Shown here: piece by piece, positions 7,274 to 15,845 of the stretch | How positions within the stretch are numbered: position 1 is the first letter of the stretch | How the letters are laid out: every line of letters begins with the position of its first letter | Assembly (NCBI GenBank): GCA_009926405.1 | Contig: RFOZ01000030.1 | Location: 1 to 16,860, forward strand | Origin: Cytophagia bacterium | GTDB taxonomy: Bacteria > Bacteroidota > Bacteroidia > UBA7662 | Direction of reading: 5' to 3' | Length of the DNA: 16,860 nucleotides | Made by a program: the position numbers and the translations under genes | The notes under the pieces: model-generated | Seen by the model: only the letters and a program-made list of their open reading frames with translations | Databases searched by the model: none | What the model was told of the DNA's origin: nothing

Positions 7274-9403
7274 ATGCTGATTAAAATGTCTTCTGCCCGG
7301 ACCAGCGCCTCCTTATGGGCTGCTTGGATTGCCCTTGTATCCCTCACAGCCTTTGCGTCGACAGCCCTTGCTCAGGACTCCCAACCTTCGGATGCTCCTG
7401 TTCTTTTTGAAATCAAAGGGGGTGGCTTAGCGGATGAACTCATTCGAACCGATGAGTTTGTCACCCTTTTTAACAAGAACAATTTCAAAAAAACAGCGGC
7501 CACCCGTGCCGAATGGGAGGAGTACCTGGATCTCTACGTCAAATTCAAACTCAAGGTCCGGGAAGCCATTCGATTGGGCATGGATACCACCCTCAAATTC
7601 AAAGAAGAATTAGCAGGATACCGTACCCAACTGGCCCAACCCTATCTGCGTGATAAGGAAACCGATCAATTTTTGTTACAACAAGCTTTTGAGCGCTCCC
7701 AAATCGAAATCCGTGCAGCGCACATTATGGTTCGGGTTGAAGAAAATGCCTCGCCCGCCGATAGCCTCATGGCCTATAACAAAGCCCTTGCCTTGCGTCA
7801 AGAAATTGTGGACGGCAAGGATTTTGCCGAATTGGCCAAAACCAAATCCGACGACCCCTCGGCTGCCGAAAACGGAGGTGATTTGGGCTTCTTTTCGGCC
7901 TTTCGTATGATTTATCCCTTTGAAGAAGCAGCTTACAACACCCCCAAAGGTTCCCTCTCCCCGGTCTTCCGCACCCAATACGGTTACCACTTTCTCAAAG
8001 TCATCGATCGCCGTGCAGCAAGGGGCGAAATCAGGGTGGCGCACTTGCTGGTCAAAAGTCCCGAAACAGACAACGACACCCTGCGGCAACAGGCCCACGC
8101 CAAAGTTGATACCTTGTACGCTCGCCTCCTGGCCGGTGAATCCTTCGATGAATTGGTCAAACAATTCAGCGAAGACCCGAGCACATCCGACAAAGGCGGG
8201 GTACTCCCCTTCTTCGGCACAGGACGCATGATCCCTGATTTTGAAGAGGCCGCCTTTGGCATCGCCCGCGATGGTGATCTGTCCAAACCCGTCCAAACAC
8301 CGTACGGTTGGCATATTCTCAAGCGCATTGAATACCGAGCCGTACCCGACTTTGAACAATCCAAAGGCGACCTAGAGCTCAAAATTGCCCGCGATACCCG
8401 GGCCAACCAAAAGACGGCCAACCTCATTACCAAACTCAAAAGCGAATACGGCTACTCCGAAAACAGCGCTGCCATCGATGCCGTCTTTGCATCGGTCGTT
8501 GATAGCCTGTATCGAAAGCAAGAATGGAAAGCCCCTACCCATTGGCTGATGAAAGCCCAACCCGGTCGCTGGGATGCGCAGCGGATTTCAAATGAGAAAA
8601 TAATGACAAGCCCACGCCGACCTGTCCTCAAAAAAAACATAGATTCCCCAACCGATACCTTCGTGCACCGTTACGCCGACCGCAACTTGCGTCAATCCGA
8701 ACTGGCCCTCTGGTTGGAGCAAGAACAAAAAAATCTCAACGGCGCCGACCCTTCGATTTTCGTACGTCAGGTTTACAAAACCAAAACCGATCAGGCGCTG
8801 TTGGCCTACGAAGACAGCCGGTTGGAGGCCAAATACCCAGCATTCCGAGCCCTCATGAAAGAATACCGCGAAGGCATTTTGCTCTTTGACTTGATGGACC
8901 AGCGGGTTTGGTCCAAAGCCATGAACGACACAACCGGGCTCGAAGATTTCTTCAAGAGCAGATCCGAGCAATACCAATGGAAAGACCGGAGTGATGCCAC
9001 CATTTATACCTGCCTGGACCAAGCAACGGCCAAAAGCGTTCGCAAAAAAGCCAAATCCGGAAAAATCAGCCCCGAAGAAATTGCGAAAAGCCTGAACAGC
9101 CAAAACCCGCTCAATGTGAAATTTGTTAGTGGAAAATTTGAAACAGGTAGCCAGGCTGTTTTGGATTCATTGCCTCGTAAAAAAGGTCTTCAAGGTCCCT
9201 TTGAACGCAACAAACAATGGATGGTGGTGCAGGTTCGTGAACTGCTTCCGGCCGGCCCCAAAAAACTCTCCGAAGCCCGCGGACCTCTAACCTCCGATTA
9301 CCAAAACGAGTTGGAATCCCGCTGGCTGAACGAACTCCGTTCCACCTACACCGTCACCATTGACCGCAACATTTTTGAGACCCTTCTACCAGCCAAACCC
9401 TAA
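7274..9403 (+). CDS. Periplasmic peptidyl-prolyl cis-trans isomerase / chaperone with two parvulin domains
   Basis: Exported folding factor of the SurA/PpiD type, 709 aa, expected to help outer-membrane proteins through the periplasm. The ATG at 7274 gives a signal peptide (LWAAWIALVSLTAFASTALAQ, residues 14-34); the ATG at 7286 would serve as well. After an N-terminal helical segment (about 50-140), two parvulin (PpiC/rotamase) domains follow at about 145-245 and 252-353. Each shows the AHI/AHLL strand, a SDDPSAAENGGDLGFF or SEDPSTSDKGGVLPFF loop, FEEAA and the YGYHFLK or YGWHILK ending. The second half has a helical stretch with YREGILLFDLMDQRVWSKA (531-549) and what may be a decayed third parvulin unit (about 571-660). 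Bacteroidota commonly encode this large isomerase just upstream of a smaller SurA-like one, as here. The two are probably co-transcribed. Confidence 0.92.
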   Translation: MLIKMSSARTSASLWAAWIALVSLTAFASTALAQDSQPSDAPVLFEIKGGGLADELIRTDEFVTLFNKNNFKKTAATRAEWEEYLDLYVKFKLKVREAIRLGMDTTLKFKEELAGYRTQLAQPYLRDKETDQFLLQQAFERSQIEIRAAHIMVRVEENASPADSLMAYNKALALRQEIVDGKDFAELAKTKSDDPSAAENGGDLGFFSAFRMIYPFEEAAYNTPKGSLSPVFRTQYGYHFLKVIDRRAARGEIRVAHLLVKSPETDNDTLRQQAHAKVDTLYARLLAGESFDELVKQFSEDPSTSDKGGVLPFFGTGRMIPDFEEAAFGIARDGDLSKPVQTPYGWHILKRIEYRAVPDFEQSKGDLELKIARDTRANQKTANLITKLKSEYGYSENSAAIDAVFASVVDSLYRKQEWKAPTHWLMKAQPGRWDAQRISNEKIMTSPRRPVLKKNIDSPTDTFVHRYADRNLRQSELALWLEQEQKNLNGADPSIFVRQVYKTKTDQALLAYEDSRLEAKYPAFRALMKEYREGILLFDLMDQRVWSKAMNDTTGLEDFFKSRSEQYQWKDRSDATIYTCLDQATAKSVRKKAKSGKISPEEIAKSLNSQNPLNVKFVSGKFETGSQAVLDSLPRKKGLQGPFERNKQWMVVQVRELLPAGPKKLSEARGPLTSDYQNELESRWLNELRSTYTVTIDRNIFETLLPAKP

Positions 9404-9410
9404 GGGCAAC

Positions 9411-10871
9411 TTGCTCCGATTTTTTTGGGCCGGTTTGCTTTTGCTTACCAGCCAAACAGGCGATGCCTACCTGCACCCCATTCCTACGGGTTTGAATCGT
9501 TCAGGCTTCCCATCCAAGGGACTGATTAATAAGGACTTGTCGGATGTTTCCGATAGCCTTGAAACGGTGCCTACGGCTAGGTATTCCGAAGGCATTCTGG
9601 CCCAGGTTGGTGATAAAATCATTCTGCGTTCTGAACTTGAATCCGAAGTTCGTAACACGCTCAACCAGGAAAATGCGACCGAAGGGAACAACGAATCTCT
9701 TGTTCGCTGTATGGTTTTTGAACAAATGATTTTGGGCAAGATGCTGCAACTGCAGGCCGAGCTGGATTCCCTGGAAATTCCCAGCGAAGAAATTGAAAAT
9801 CAATTGGATCGCAGGATCCGCTACTTTGCGGGTATGCTGGGCGGTCAAGAAAAAATTGAAGAGTTTTACGGCAAAACCATGCCCGAAATCCGCGAGGAAT
9901 TCAAGCCCCAGATCAAAGACATGCTGCTCTCTCAGAAAATGAGAGACAAAATAACCTCCGACGAACAAATCACCCCGGCCGAGGTCAAAGCGTATTTTGA
10001 AAAAATCCCTACCGACAGCCTTCCCTTGGTGCCTGCCGAGGTGGAATTGGGTCAATTGGTCATCAAGCCCAAACCCGGACCCGAAAACAGATCCCTGGCC
10101 ATCGAGAAAATCCAGGCATTGCGTGAACGCATCCTCAAGGGTGAGTCCTTTGCCACCCTGGCCATCCTCTATTCGCAGGATCCGGGCAGCGCAAGAGAAG
10201 GCGGCCAATTAGGATTTTTTGGTCGCGGCGATATGGTGCCTGAATTTGAAGCTGTGGCTTTCCGCCTCAAACCCGGTGAAATTTCACCGGTTGTCAAATC
10301 CTCTTTTGGTTACCACATCATTCAATTGATTGCCCGCCGCGGTGAACGCATCAATTGCCGCCACCTGCTTATCAAACCTTCGATTGGTAGCTTGGAGCAA
10401 ACCCAAGCCCGTCAGCTCTTGGATTCCTTACGAACGCTCCTGGTCAATGGCCAAATCAATTTTACGGATGCGGTCCGTAAATATTCGGACGATCCGGAAA
10501 CCAAGGCCTTTGGAGGAATGTTATCACCGCCTCAGGGATCCGGTATGCGTTGGCCCATAGATCAACTAACACCTGACTTGTACTTTGCCATCGAAAAGTT
10601 GGTCGAAGGGTCCTACTCTGAAGTTCAGCCTTACACTTCAGCAGGAGGCGAAACAGGCTATCGCTTGGTTCTCCTAAACAAAAGAACCTCGCCTCACCGC
10701 ACGAGCCTCGAATCGGATTACGAAAAAATTCAAGAAACTGCTCTGCAAATCAAGCGTTTGGATCGTCTCAATCGTTGGATCCAACAAAAATCCCGTGAGA
10801 TCTATGTGCGATTAACAGACATGGCCCCGGATTGTCCCACGGTCCAACGATGGAATTTCGGGACTGAATAA
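9411..10871 (+). CDS. SurA-like periplasmic peptidyl-prolyl cis-trans isomerase with non-ATG start
   Basis: Second periplasmic folding factor, close in plan to SurA: signal peptide, SurA-like N-domain (GILAQVGDKIILRSELESEV and following helices), a well-kept parvulin domain (about residues 210-310 from this start: VELGQLVI, SQDPGSAREGGQLGFF, FGYHIIQL) and a weaker second one (CRHLLIKP, YSDDPETKAFGGML). No ATG lies in frame until well inside the SurA domain, so the start must be TTG. I chose TTG at 9411 because it gives a short signal peptide (LRFFWAGLLLLTSQTGDA), lies 7 nt after the upstream stop and has TAAGGG just before it. TTG at 9360 is the other candidate and would overlap the upstream gene by 44 nt. 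Length is 487 aa (504 codons including stop from 9360). About 40 residues of unassigned sequence separate the signal peptide from the SurA domain. Confidence 0.9.
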   Translation: MLRFFWAGLLLLTSQTGDAYLHPIPTGLNRSGFPSKGLINKDLSDVSDSLETVPTARYSEGILAQVGDKIILRSELESEVRNTLNQENATEGNNESLVRCMVFEQMILGKMLQLQAELDSLEIPSEEIENQLDRRIRYFAGMLGGQEKIEEFYGKTMPEIREEFKPQIKDMLLSQKMRDKITSDEQITPAEVKAYFEKIPTDSLPLVPAEVELGQLVIKPKPGPENRSLAIEKIQALRERILKGESFATLAILYSQDPGSAREGGQLGFFGRGDMVPEFEAVAFRLKPGEISPVVKSSFGYHIIQLIARRGERINCRHLLIKPSIGSLEQTQARQLLDSLRTLLVNGQINFTDAVRKYSDDPETKAFGGMLSPPQGSGMRWPIDQLTPDLYFAIEKLVEGSYSEVQPYTSAGGETGYRLVLLNKRTSPHRTSLESDYEKIQETALQIKRLDRLNRWIQQKSREIYVRLTDMAPDCPTVQRWNFGTE

Positions 10872-10916
10872 CCGCTGCCAGGAATCCCCGCCGCCGCGCT
10901 TGTTCGGCGAAAACTC

Positions 10917-12455
10917 TTAGATTTCGAATTGAATACCCTGGGCCAGCGGTAAACGGTCGGTGTAGTTGATGGTGTTGGTTTGACGGCGCATGTACGCCTT
11001 CCAACTATCTGAACCGGATTCACGACCTCCGCCGGTTTCCTTTTCACCACCGAAGGCTCCACCAATCTCTGCGCCCGATGTGCCGATGTTGATGTTGGCT
11101 ATTCCACAATCGGAACCTGCAGCGGAGAGGAATTGTTCTGCCTCTAACAAATTACGCGTAAACATCGCCGAGGATAAACCCTGGGGCACCGAGTTTTGGA
11201 TTTGAATGGCTGTTTTGATATCGCTGTAGGAATGCACATAAAGAATGGGCGCAAAGGTTTCGTGCATAACAATCGGCGCATCGGCTGCTATTTCGATCAC
11301 ACAGGGCTTTACATAACAACCTGACTCAAAGCCAGTCCCACTAAAAACGCCTCCTTCAACCAACATACGACCCCCTTGCTCCATGGCTTTCTCAATGGCA
11401 TGGTTGTAGGCCTGCACCGCCTGCAAATCAATCAATGGACCCACATGGTGGGCAGGATCCAAGGGATTCCCTATCCGCAATTGACCGTATGCGGCCACCA
11501 GGCTGCGGGTCATTTCGCTGTAAATGGAATCGTGCAATAGGAGGCGACGGGTTGTCGTGCAACGTTGCCCAGCAGTCCCTACTGCGCCAAAGACCGCACC
11601 AATGGTGGCCAATTTGAGGTCTGCATCCGCTGCTACAATGATGGCATTGTTACCACCCAATTCCAAAAGCGACCGACCCAGGCGTCCGGCAACCGCGGTA
11701 GCGACCGCTTTGCCCATACGGGTTGAACCGGTCGCTGATACCAACGGAACGCGGTTATCGTTGCTCAACCATTCCCCAACCCTGGCATCCCCTACCACCA
11801 ATCCGCTGAGTCCTTCGGGGGCCCCGAAGGCTTCCATAACTCGGGCCGTAATTTTCTGACAAGCCAAGGCGGTTAGCGGTGTTTTTTCGGATGGCTTCCA
11901 AACACAAGCATTCCCGCAGACCCAAGCAAGCATGGTATTCCAGCTCCAGACGGCTACCGGAAAATTAAAGGCCGAAATAACCCCGACAACCCCCAAGGGG
12001 TGCCACTGTTCGTACATACGATGCCCGGGACGCTCGCTATGCATGGTGAGGCCATAAAGCTGGCGGGACAGGCCCACCGCAAAATCACAGATATCAATAA
12101 TTTCTTGGACTTCGCCCAGGCCTTCCTGAAGGCTTTTGCCCATTTCGTAGGATACCAATTGCCCCAAAGGTTCTTTGAGTCGACGAAATTCCTCGCCCAA
12201 CAAACGGACCAATTCACCGCGCCGAGGGGCAGGAACCGTCCTCCATTCCTCAAAAGCCGCAACAGCTGCGGCCATCACCTGCTCGTAATCGGCATGGGAT
12301 GCTTGGGTTACCGAACCAATGAGGGCACCGTCCACCGGTGATCTGGATTCCAGCAAGGCGCCCCCTGCATTCAACCCTTGGCGGCCTGTGGAGGCTCCCG
12401 ATTCCAAACCCTGCAGTTGCAAGGCGCTTAACATTTGATTCACAGAGTGGTTCAT
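10917..12455 (-). CDS. amaB: ALDH7-type aldehyde dehydrogenase, probable L-piperidine-6-carboxylate / 2-aminoadipate-semialdehyde dehydrogenase
   Basis: Cytoplasmic NAD(P)-dependent aldehyde dehydrogenase of 512 aa. Catalytic and cofactor residues are all present: Asn164 in FNFPVAVWSWNT, Lys187 in WKPSEKTPL, the coenzyme loop GSTRMGK (243-249), Glu265 in LELGGNN, nucleophile Cys299 in GTAGQRCTTTRR and Glu399 in HETFAPI. The C-terminal run FGGEKETGGGRESGSDSWKA (468-487) is the mark of the ALDH7 (antiquitin) group, whose bacterial members oxidise 2-aminoadipate semialdehyde, or its cyclic form P6C, to 2-aminoadipate in lysine breakdown. The substrate is inferred from this subfamily; the usual partner, lysine 6-aminotransferase, is not in the window. 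It is downstream of the M1 peptidase gene by 81 bp but has its own predicted promoter, and its 3' end faces the isomerase operon across a 45-bp gap. Confidence 0.93.
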   Translation of the reverse strand: MNHSVNQMLSALQLQGLESGASTGRQGLNAGGALLESRSPVDGALIGSVTQASHADYEQVMAAAVAAFEEWRTVPAPRRGELVRLLGEEFRRLKEPLGQLVSYEMGKSLQEGLGEVQEIIDICDFAVGLSRQLYGLTMHSERPGHRMYEQWHPLGVVGVISAFNFPVAVWSWNTMLAWVCGNACVWKPSEKTPLTALACQKITARVMEAFGAPEGLSGLVVGDARVGEWLSNDNRVPLVSATGSTRMGKAVATAVAGRLGRSLLELGGNNAIIVAADADLKLATIGAVFGAVGTAGQRCTTTRRLLLHDSIYSEMTRSLVAAYGQLRIGNPLDPAHHVGPLIDLQAVQAYNHAIEKAMEQGGRMLVEGGVFSGTGFESGCYVKPCVIEIAADAPIVMHETFAPILYVHSYSDIKTAIQIQNSVPQGLSSAMFTRNLLEAEQFLSAAGSDCGIANINIGTSGAEIGGAFGGEKETGGGRESGSDSWKAYMRRQTNTINYTDRLPLAQGIQFEI

Positions 12456-12468
12456 GATTTTTGTCTTT

Positions 12469-12503
12469 GGGTCCTTCGATTTTTGGGGTCCTTCAAAAAG
12501 GAC
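12469..12503 (-). repeat. Direct repeat and small hairpin in the dehydrogenase leader
   Basis: GGGTCCTTC occurs at 12469-12477 and again at 12486-12494 on the plus strand, 17 nt apart. The second copy overlaps an inverted repeat, GTCCTT (12488-12493) with AAGGAC (12498-12503), that can form a 6-bp hairpin with a 4-nt loop. The element lies between the predicted -7 box and the start codon. An operator or a leader structure is possible; no function can be read from the sequence. Confidence 0.4.
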
Positions 12504-12511
12504 AAGGCCTG

Positions 12512-12519
12512 CAAAAGTA
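12512..12519 (-). promoter_or_regulatory. Predicted -7 box of the aldehyde dehydrogenase gene
   Basis: On the minus strand this reads TACTTTTG, an exact match to the Bacteroidota -7 consensus TAnnTTTG. The -33 region 19 nt upstream is a T-run at the end of the M1 peptidase gene rather than a clean TTG. It implies a leader of about 50 nt before the ATG at 12455, so the dehydrogenase can probably be transcribed separately from the peptidase gene. Confidence 0.5.
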
Positions 12520-12536
12520 CAATAAACTCCTCCTGA

Positions 12537-15500
12537 TTAAAAAATGAGGCGCTGTGGATCCAAGGCGCTGAGATCCAGGGTCCAACTCCAGCGGGCGTAC
12601 CAAGGAACCTGAACGTTTGGTGAGCCACTCCCAAAATTCCGTTTCAAGTCCGGACTAAGGGCGGCCAGCCAATGAAACTGCATAAAGGGCAGAACCTTGA
12701 GGGTGATACCGGTTTCCCAACTGAGGGCCGGCAAAGGCGCCAGCCATGGATCGTCGTTTGGAATCAAATCAGCGAGGGTCTCCAACGGAGACATGGGACT
12801 ACGGCCATTCCAATTGTTGCGCTGAACATTGGCGAAGAGGCTAAGAGGCAACTTCACAAGGGACCGAGGAAGTTCAAGTTCGAGGTTCGCCGCCAATTGA
12901 TATTCCAAAGGCCTTGTCATGTGTTGCAACAAAAACTGACTGTAAGGTCCGGCCGGGGTCCTAAAACCTGCATCCCGGAGGAGTACCTGACGCCCACCCA
13001 ATCCGCGCCATGCCGGATCGTTTCTCCATTGGTCGGCCTGTTCGGAGGTCGTTATCGACTCAAGCTTGACCATCTGGGGTCGGGCCCACATCAAATCTTG
13101 AGCAGACCATTCCTGAGCTCCGCCCAAACCAGCCGGACTGTAAAGACCGGGCCCGTTAAAAAGCCGACCACCCAAACCAAGGCGCTCATCCCTATAGGCC
13201 TCGGCAGCATAGGCATAGCCACCCCAAAGTCGGAAATTCGCTCTCCAGCGATGCCGACCTTCGCCCAAAAGTCGGCTCATGTTGGCATAAGATTCGATCC
13301 GTGCAGGATTCGCCGATCCCGGGCGCCAGCCATTGGCTCTTCCGGTTTGAATCAACCAACCCCATCCCCTGCTTTGCAACACATTTCCGTCGGTATAGGA
13401 TCCTTTCAAGTAGGGCCAAATACCGGTCGGAACCACGGCTGAATCCCCAGCCCAGGCGGAGCGACCCCAATTGAACTTGTTGGATTCACCTTGAAGGTTT
13501 GTTGTGGGAAGGGGTCCGTAGGATTCGGCCGGACCACCGTTGTAACGCTGACGCCAACCCACCTCCAAACGATGCCTTCGCCCCGGATTGCGGAGGTCTT
13601 GAGGAGCCTGCCAACCCAAGAATCCATGCAAAGTCCCGCCGTTGAGGGGACCCAAACGCTCAAAGCGGCGCCAATTCAGGCTTGCACTCCACTGAGGGCC
13701 GTAGGACTGACGAGGAAACCAACGGTAATCCCCTTTCATGGCCCCGCTCAAGGCCCGACTTCGGGTACCGACCTGCAGCAAGCCTCGGTATTGCAAATTG
13801 GTTGGCAACAAAATCGGACTCATGACCAAGAGCCCTGGGGTCCAGCCCTCCGTTTCCAGGTAATTGATCCACGGAAGCCAGGACAAGCGCTGACCCTCGA
13901 AATCCAAGGGCAAGGAAGGCTTCCAAACCGAGCGACTTTCCGAATGATTCTGCGAACGCACATAAAGCGGCAAGGAACGGTCCGGATCCAGAACCAAATC
14001 TTTTGGAAGGACCGGTGAATTCCACCGCATGGTCCGCTTGCCTTCAAAACCCTCCACCCATTCTTGTCGGATGATACGACCCCCGGTATCGGTGATGGCC
14101 AACAGAAGAGGGGTGGCCGTCCCACGCCCTCGCAATACAGCTTCGAGTTCCCAACCACTTGATTTGGCACGAATACGCTGACGGATCAACCGGTAATCCA
14201 AGGGTTCTGCTTTGCGAAGTCTTTCCTCAAACCACCAATCGACCGATTGAGAGGAAACCGATGTTTGTTGTTGCAACATGATTTGTTCCTGGCTTTTCTG
14301 CTTCAAAATCAACTCCATGTCCTCCGGAGAAGGGTGTCTGAATTTCCAAGTCTGGTAATAGGCCTGCATGCGTCGATCCAATTCCTCTCGGCCCAGATAA
14401 GCTTCCAAATAGGTTAATTCCAAGGCGGTTTTTTTGTAGGCAAGGGTTCCGTAAGTTTCCCCGTCGTAATCCATGGTATGGGAATGCCACAAAGACCGGT
14501 CTTTGCCGCGACGCAACGAAAGCAACAAGGATAGGTTATCCAAGTCCGGCAAAGGTTCCAGGATGCGCTTCAACACCCCGGACATTTGGCCGAATTGGGC
14601 TTCTAGGGGGTTTTGGCCTGGATAGCGCGTTCGGAGATAGCGGGTCTCGTAAAAGGAATTGAAACCTTCGTCCATGAACGGGTGGTCTCTTTCGTTGGAA
14701 GCGAGAATCCCGTAGAACCAATTATGCCCCACTTCGTGGGCAATAATCAAGTCCAACATTAGGGGAGCGCCCCCGGCTGATATCACAGTGATGGTCGGGT
14801 ATTCCATGCCACCACCGGCACGCAATGCCCCTTCAACCGCCGTACAGGTGTTATAGGGGTAAGGGCCCAACCATTTGGAATAATAATAGACCGAGGAATC
14901 CACGTAAAGCGTCGCATCTTTCCATGATTTGTTACGGCCGGTAAAAAAAGCGTAGGTCTTCACCTCTTGGCCATTGATTTCAATTTTGCTTTGACGGACA
15001 TAATAATCCGGCGCACAAAACCAAGCAAAATCATGGGCTTGGTCCAAAACATAGCGCAGTGTTTTGGTAGTAGAAGGGAGAGGGTTCAAAGAATCACCCC
15101 GCGTCGAAAGGGGAGGAAAGGAATCCAGACCGGCGCCATGCTTCGCCAAGGAGTCCAACCACTGCAGCTCCGAAGGGGTCTGCAAATCCCCGGAAGAGGC
15201 CACTCGGTAATGGGCAGGGACCGTGATATCCACCTCAAAAGAACCAAATTCACTAAAAAACTCGCCTTGGTCCAAGTAAGGCAAGGGATGCCAACCTTTG
15301 GAATCGTAAACCGCTGGCTTGGGGTACCACTGGGTGATTTGGTATTGATTTCCAACATGCCCCATCCGCGAAAAATCCCCGGGGATACGGACCCTAAAGG
15401 GAGTTTCCAGGGTCAAGGTAGCGCCGGGCATCAAGGGTTGTTCCAAATAAACGGTGGCGATATCAGGGGTATCGGCATGCCAGAATTCCCAACGCAACTT

Positions 15501-15845
15501 TTGACCGTTGACCCTAAATTCCAACGAGTCCATTCCACCGTGAAGGCTGTCGGGAGCAAATCGAAAGCGAGTGCTTCCTCCGGCCAATTGTTGTTGGGCA
15601 AAAGCGGTACGCGTCGAAGAGTAGGCATTGGGATGCAGGTGCATGACCAAGCGATCAAGCGTTTGGGGAGATTGATTCGTGTAATCCATGCGAAGATTAC
15701 CACGCAACACATGATGAACAGGGTCCAAACTCACCTGGATTTGGTAGCGTACCTTCTGCTGAAAATAATCAGGTGAGGCCGCCAACGTCCTTTGGGCTCC
15801 CCAGCCCATTAATCCAAGCATAAGAATAAAAAATCGATACGACAT
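12537..15845 (-). CDS. M1-family metallopeptidase with long C-terminal, probably outer-membrane beta-barrel, region
   Basis: Exported zinc aminopeptidase-like protein of 1102 aa. The ATG at 15845 opens a signal peptide (YRFFILMLGLMGWGAQRTLAA). ATG at 15893 or TTG at 15971 would add charged residues in front and are less likely. Residues about 30-210 match the M1 N-terminal sheet domain. The peptidase domain shows the substrate motif GGGMEYPT (344-351, the GxMEN equivalent), zinc ligands HEVGH (His370, Glu371, His374) and the third ligand Glu393 in MDEGFNSFYE, followed by a Tyr-rich YGTLAYKK segment (465-472) where the catalytic Tyr is expected. All catalytic residues seem present. From about 650 to the end there is no peptidase homology that I recognise. 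The sequence becomes rich in Trp, Tyr, Arg and alternating polar/hydrophobic strands and ends in Phe, as outer-membrane barrels do. There is no T9SS sorting tail. The 81-bp gap to the dehydrogenase allows partial co-transcription. Confidence 0.88.
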   Translation of the reverse strand: MSYRFFILMLGLMGWGAQRTLAASPDYFQQKVRYQIQVSLDPVHHVLRGNLRMDYTNQSPQTLDRLVMHLHPNAYSSTRTAFAQQQLAGGSTRFRFAPDSLHGGMDSLEFRVNGQKLRWEFWHADTPDIATVYLEQPLMPGATLTLETPFRVRIPGDFSRMGHVGNQYQITQWYPKPAVYDSKGWHPLPYLDQGEFFSEFGSFEVDITVPAHYRVASSGDLQTPSELQWLDSLAKHGAGLDSFPPLSTRGDSLNPLPSTTKTLRYVLDQAHDFAWFCAPDYYVRQSKIEINGQEVKTYAFFTGRNKSWKDATLYVDSSVYYYSKWLGPYPYNTCTAVEGALRAGGGMEYPTITVISAGGAPLMLDLIIAHEVGHNWFYGILASNERDHPFMDEGFNSFYETRYLRTRYPGQNPLEAQFGQMSGVLKRILEPLPDLDNLSLLLSLRRGKDRSLWHSHTMDYDGETYGTLAYKKTALELTYLEAYLGREELDRRMQAYYQTWKFRHPSPEDMELILKQKSQEQIMLQQQTSVSSQSVDWWFEERLRKAEPLDYRLIRQRIRAKSSGWELEAVLRGRGTATPLLLAITDTGGRIIRQEWVEGFEGKRTMRWNSPVLPKDLVLDPDRSLPLYVRSQNHSESRSVWKPSLPLDFEGQRLSWLPWINYLETEGWTPGLLVMSPILLPTNLQYRGLLQVGTRSRALSGAMKGDYRWFPRQSYGPQWSASLNWRRFERLGPLNGGTLHGFLGWQAPQDLRNPGRRHRLEVGWRQRYNGGPAESYGPLPTTNLQGESNKFNWGRSAWAGDSAVVPTGIWPYLKGSYTDGNVLQSRGWGWLIQTGRANGWRPGSANPARIESYANMSRLLGEGRHRWRANFRLWGGYAYAAEAYRDERLGLGGRLFNGPGLYSPAGLGGAQEWSAQDLMWARPQMVKLESITTSEQADQWRNDPAWRGLGGRQVLLRDAGFRTPAGPYSQFLLQHMTRPLEYQLAANLELELPRSLVKLPLSLFANVQRNNWNGRSPMSPLETLADLIPNDDPWLAPLPALSWETGITLKVLPFMQFHWLAALSPDLKRNFGSGSPNVQVPWYARWSWTLDLSALDPQRLIF

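Noticed and set aside
7676..8359. Long minus-strand open frame opposite the first isomerase
   Set aside because: Its composition (Phe, Gly, Val, Asp) mirrors the codons of the real gene, and the plus-strand frame has clear parvulin motifs.
10892..10909. Hairpin CGCCG/CGGCG between the isomerase and dehydrogenase stops as a bidirectional terminator
   Set aside because: Only 5 bp of stem with an 8-nt loop and no T run on the plus strand; on the minus strand no T run follows either.
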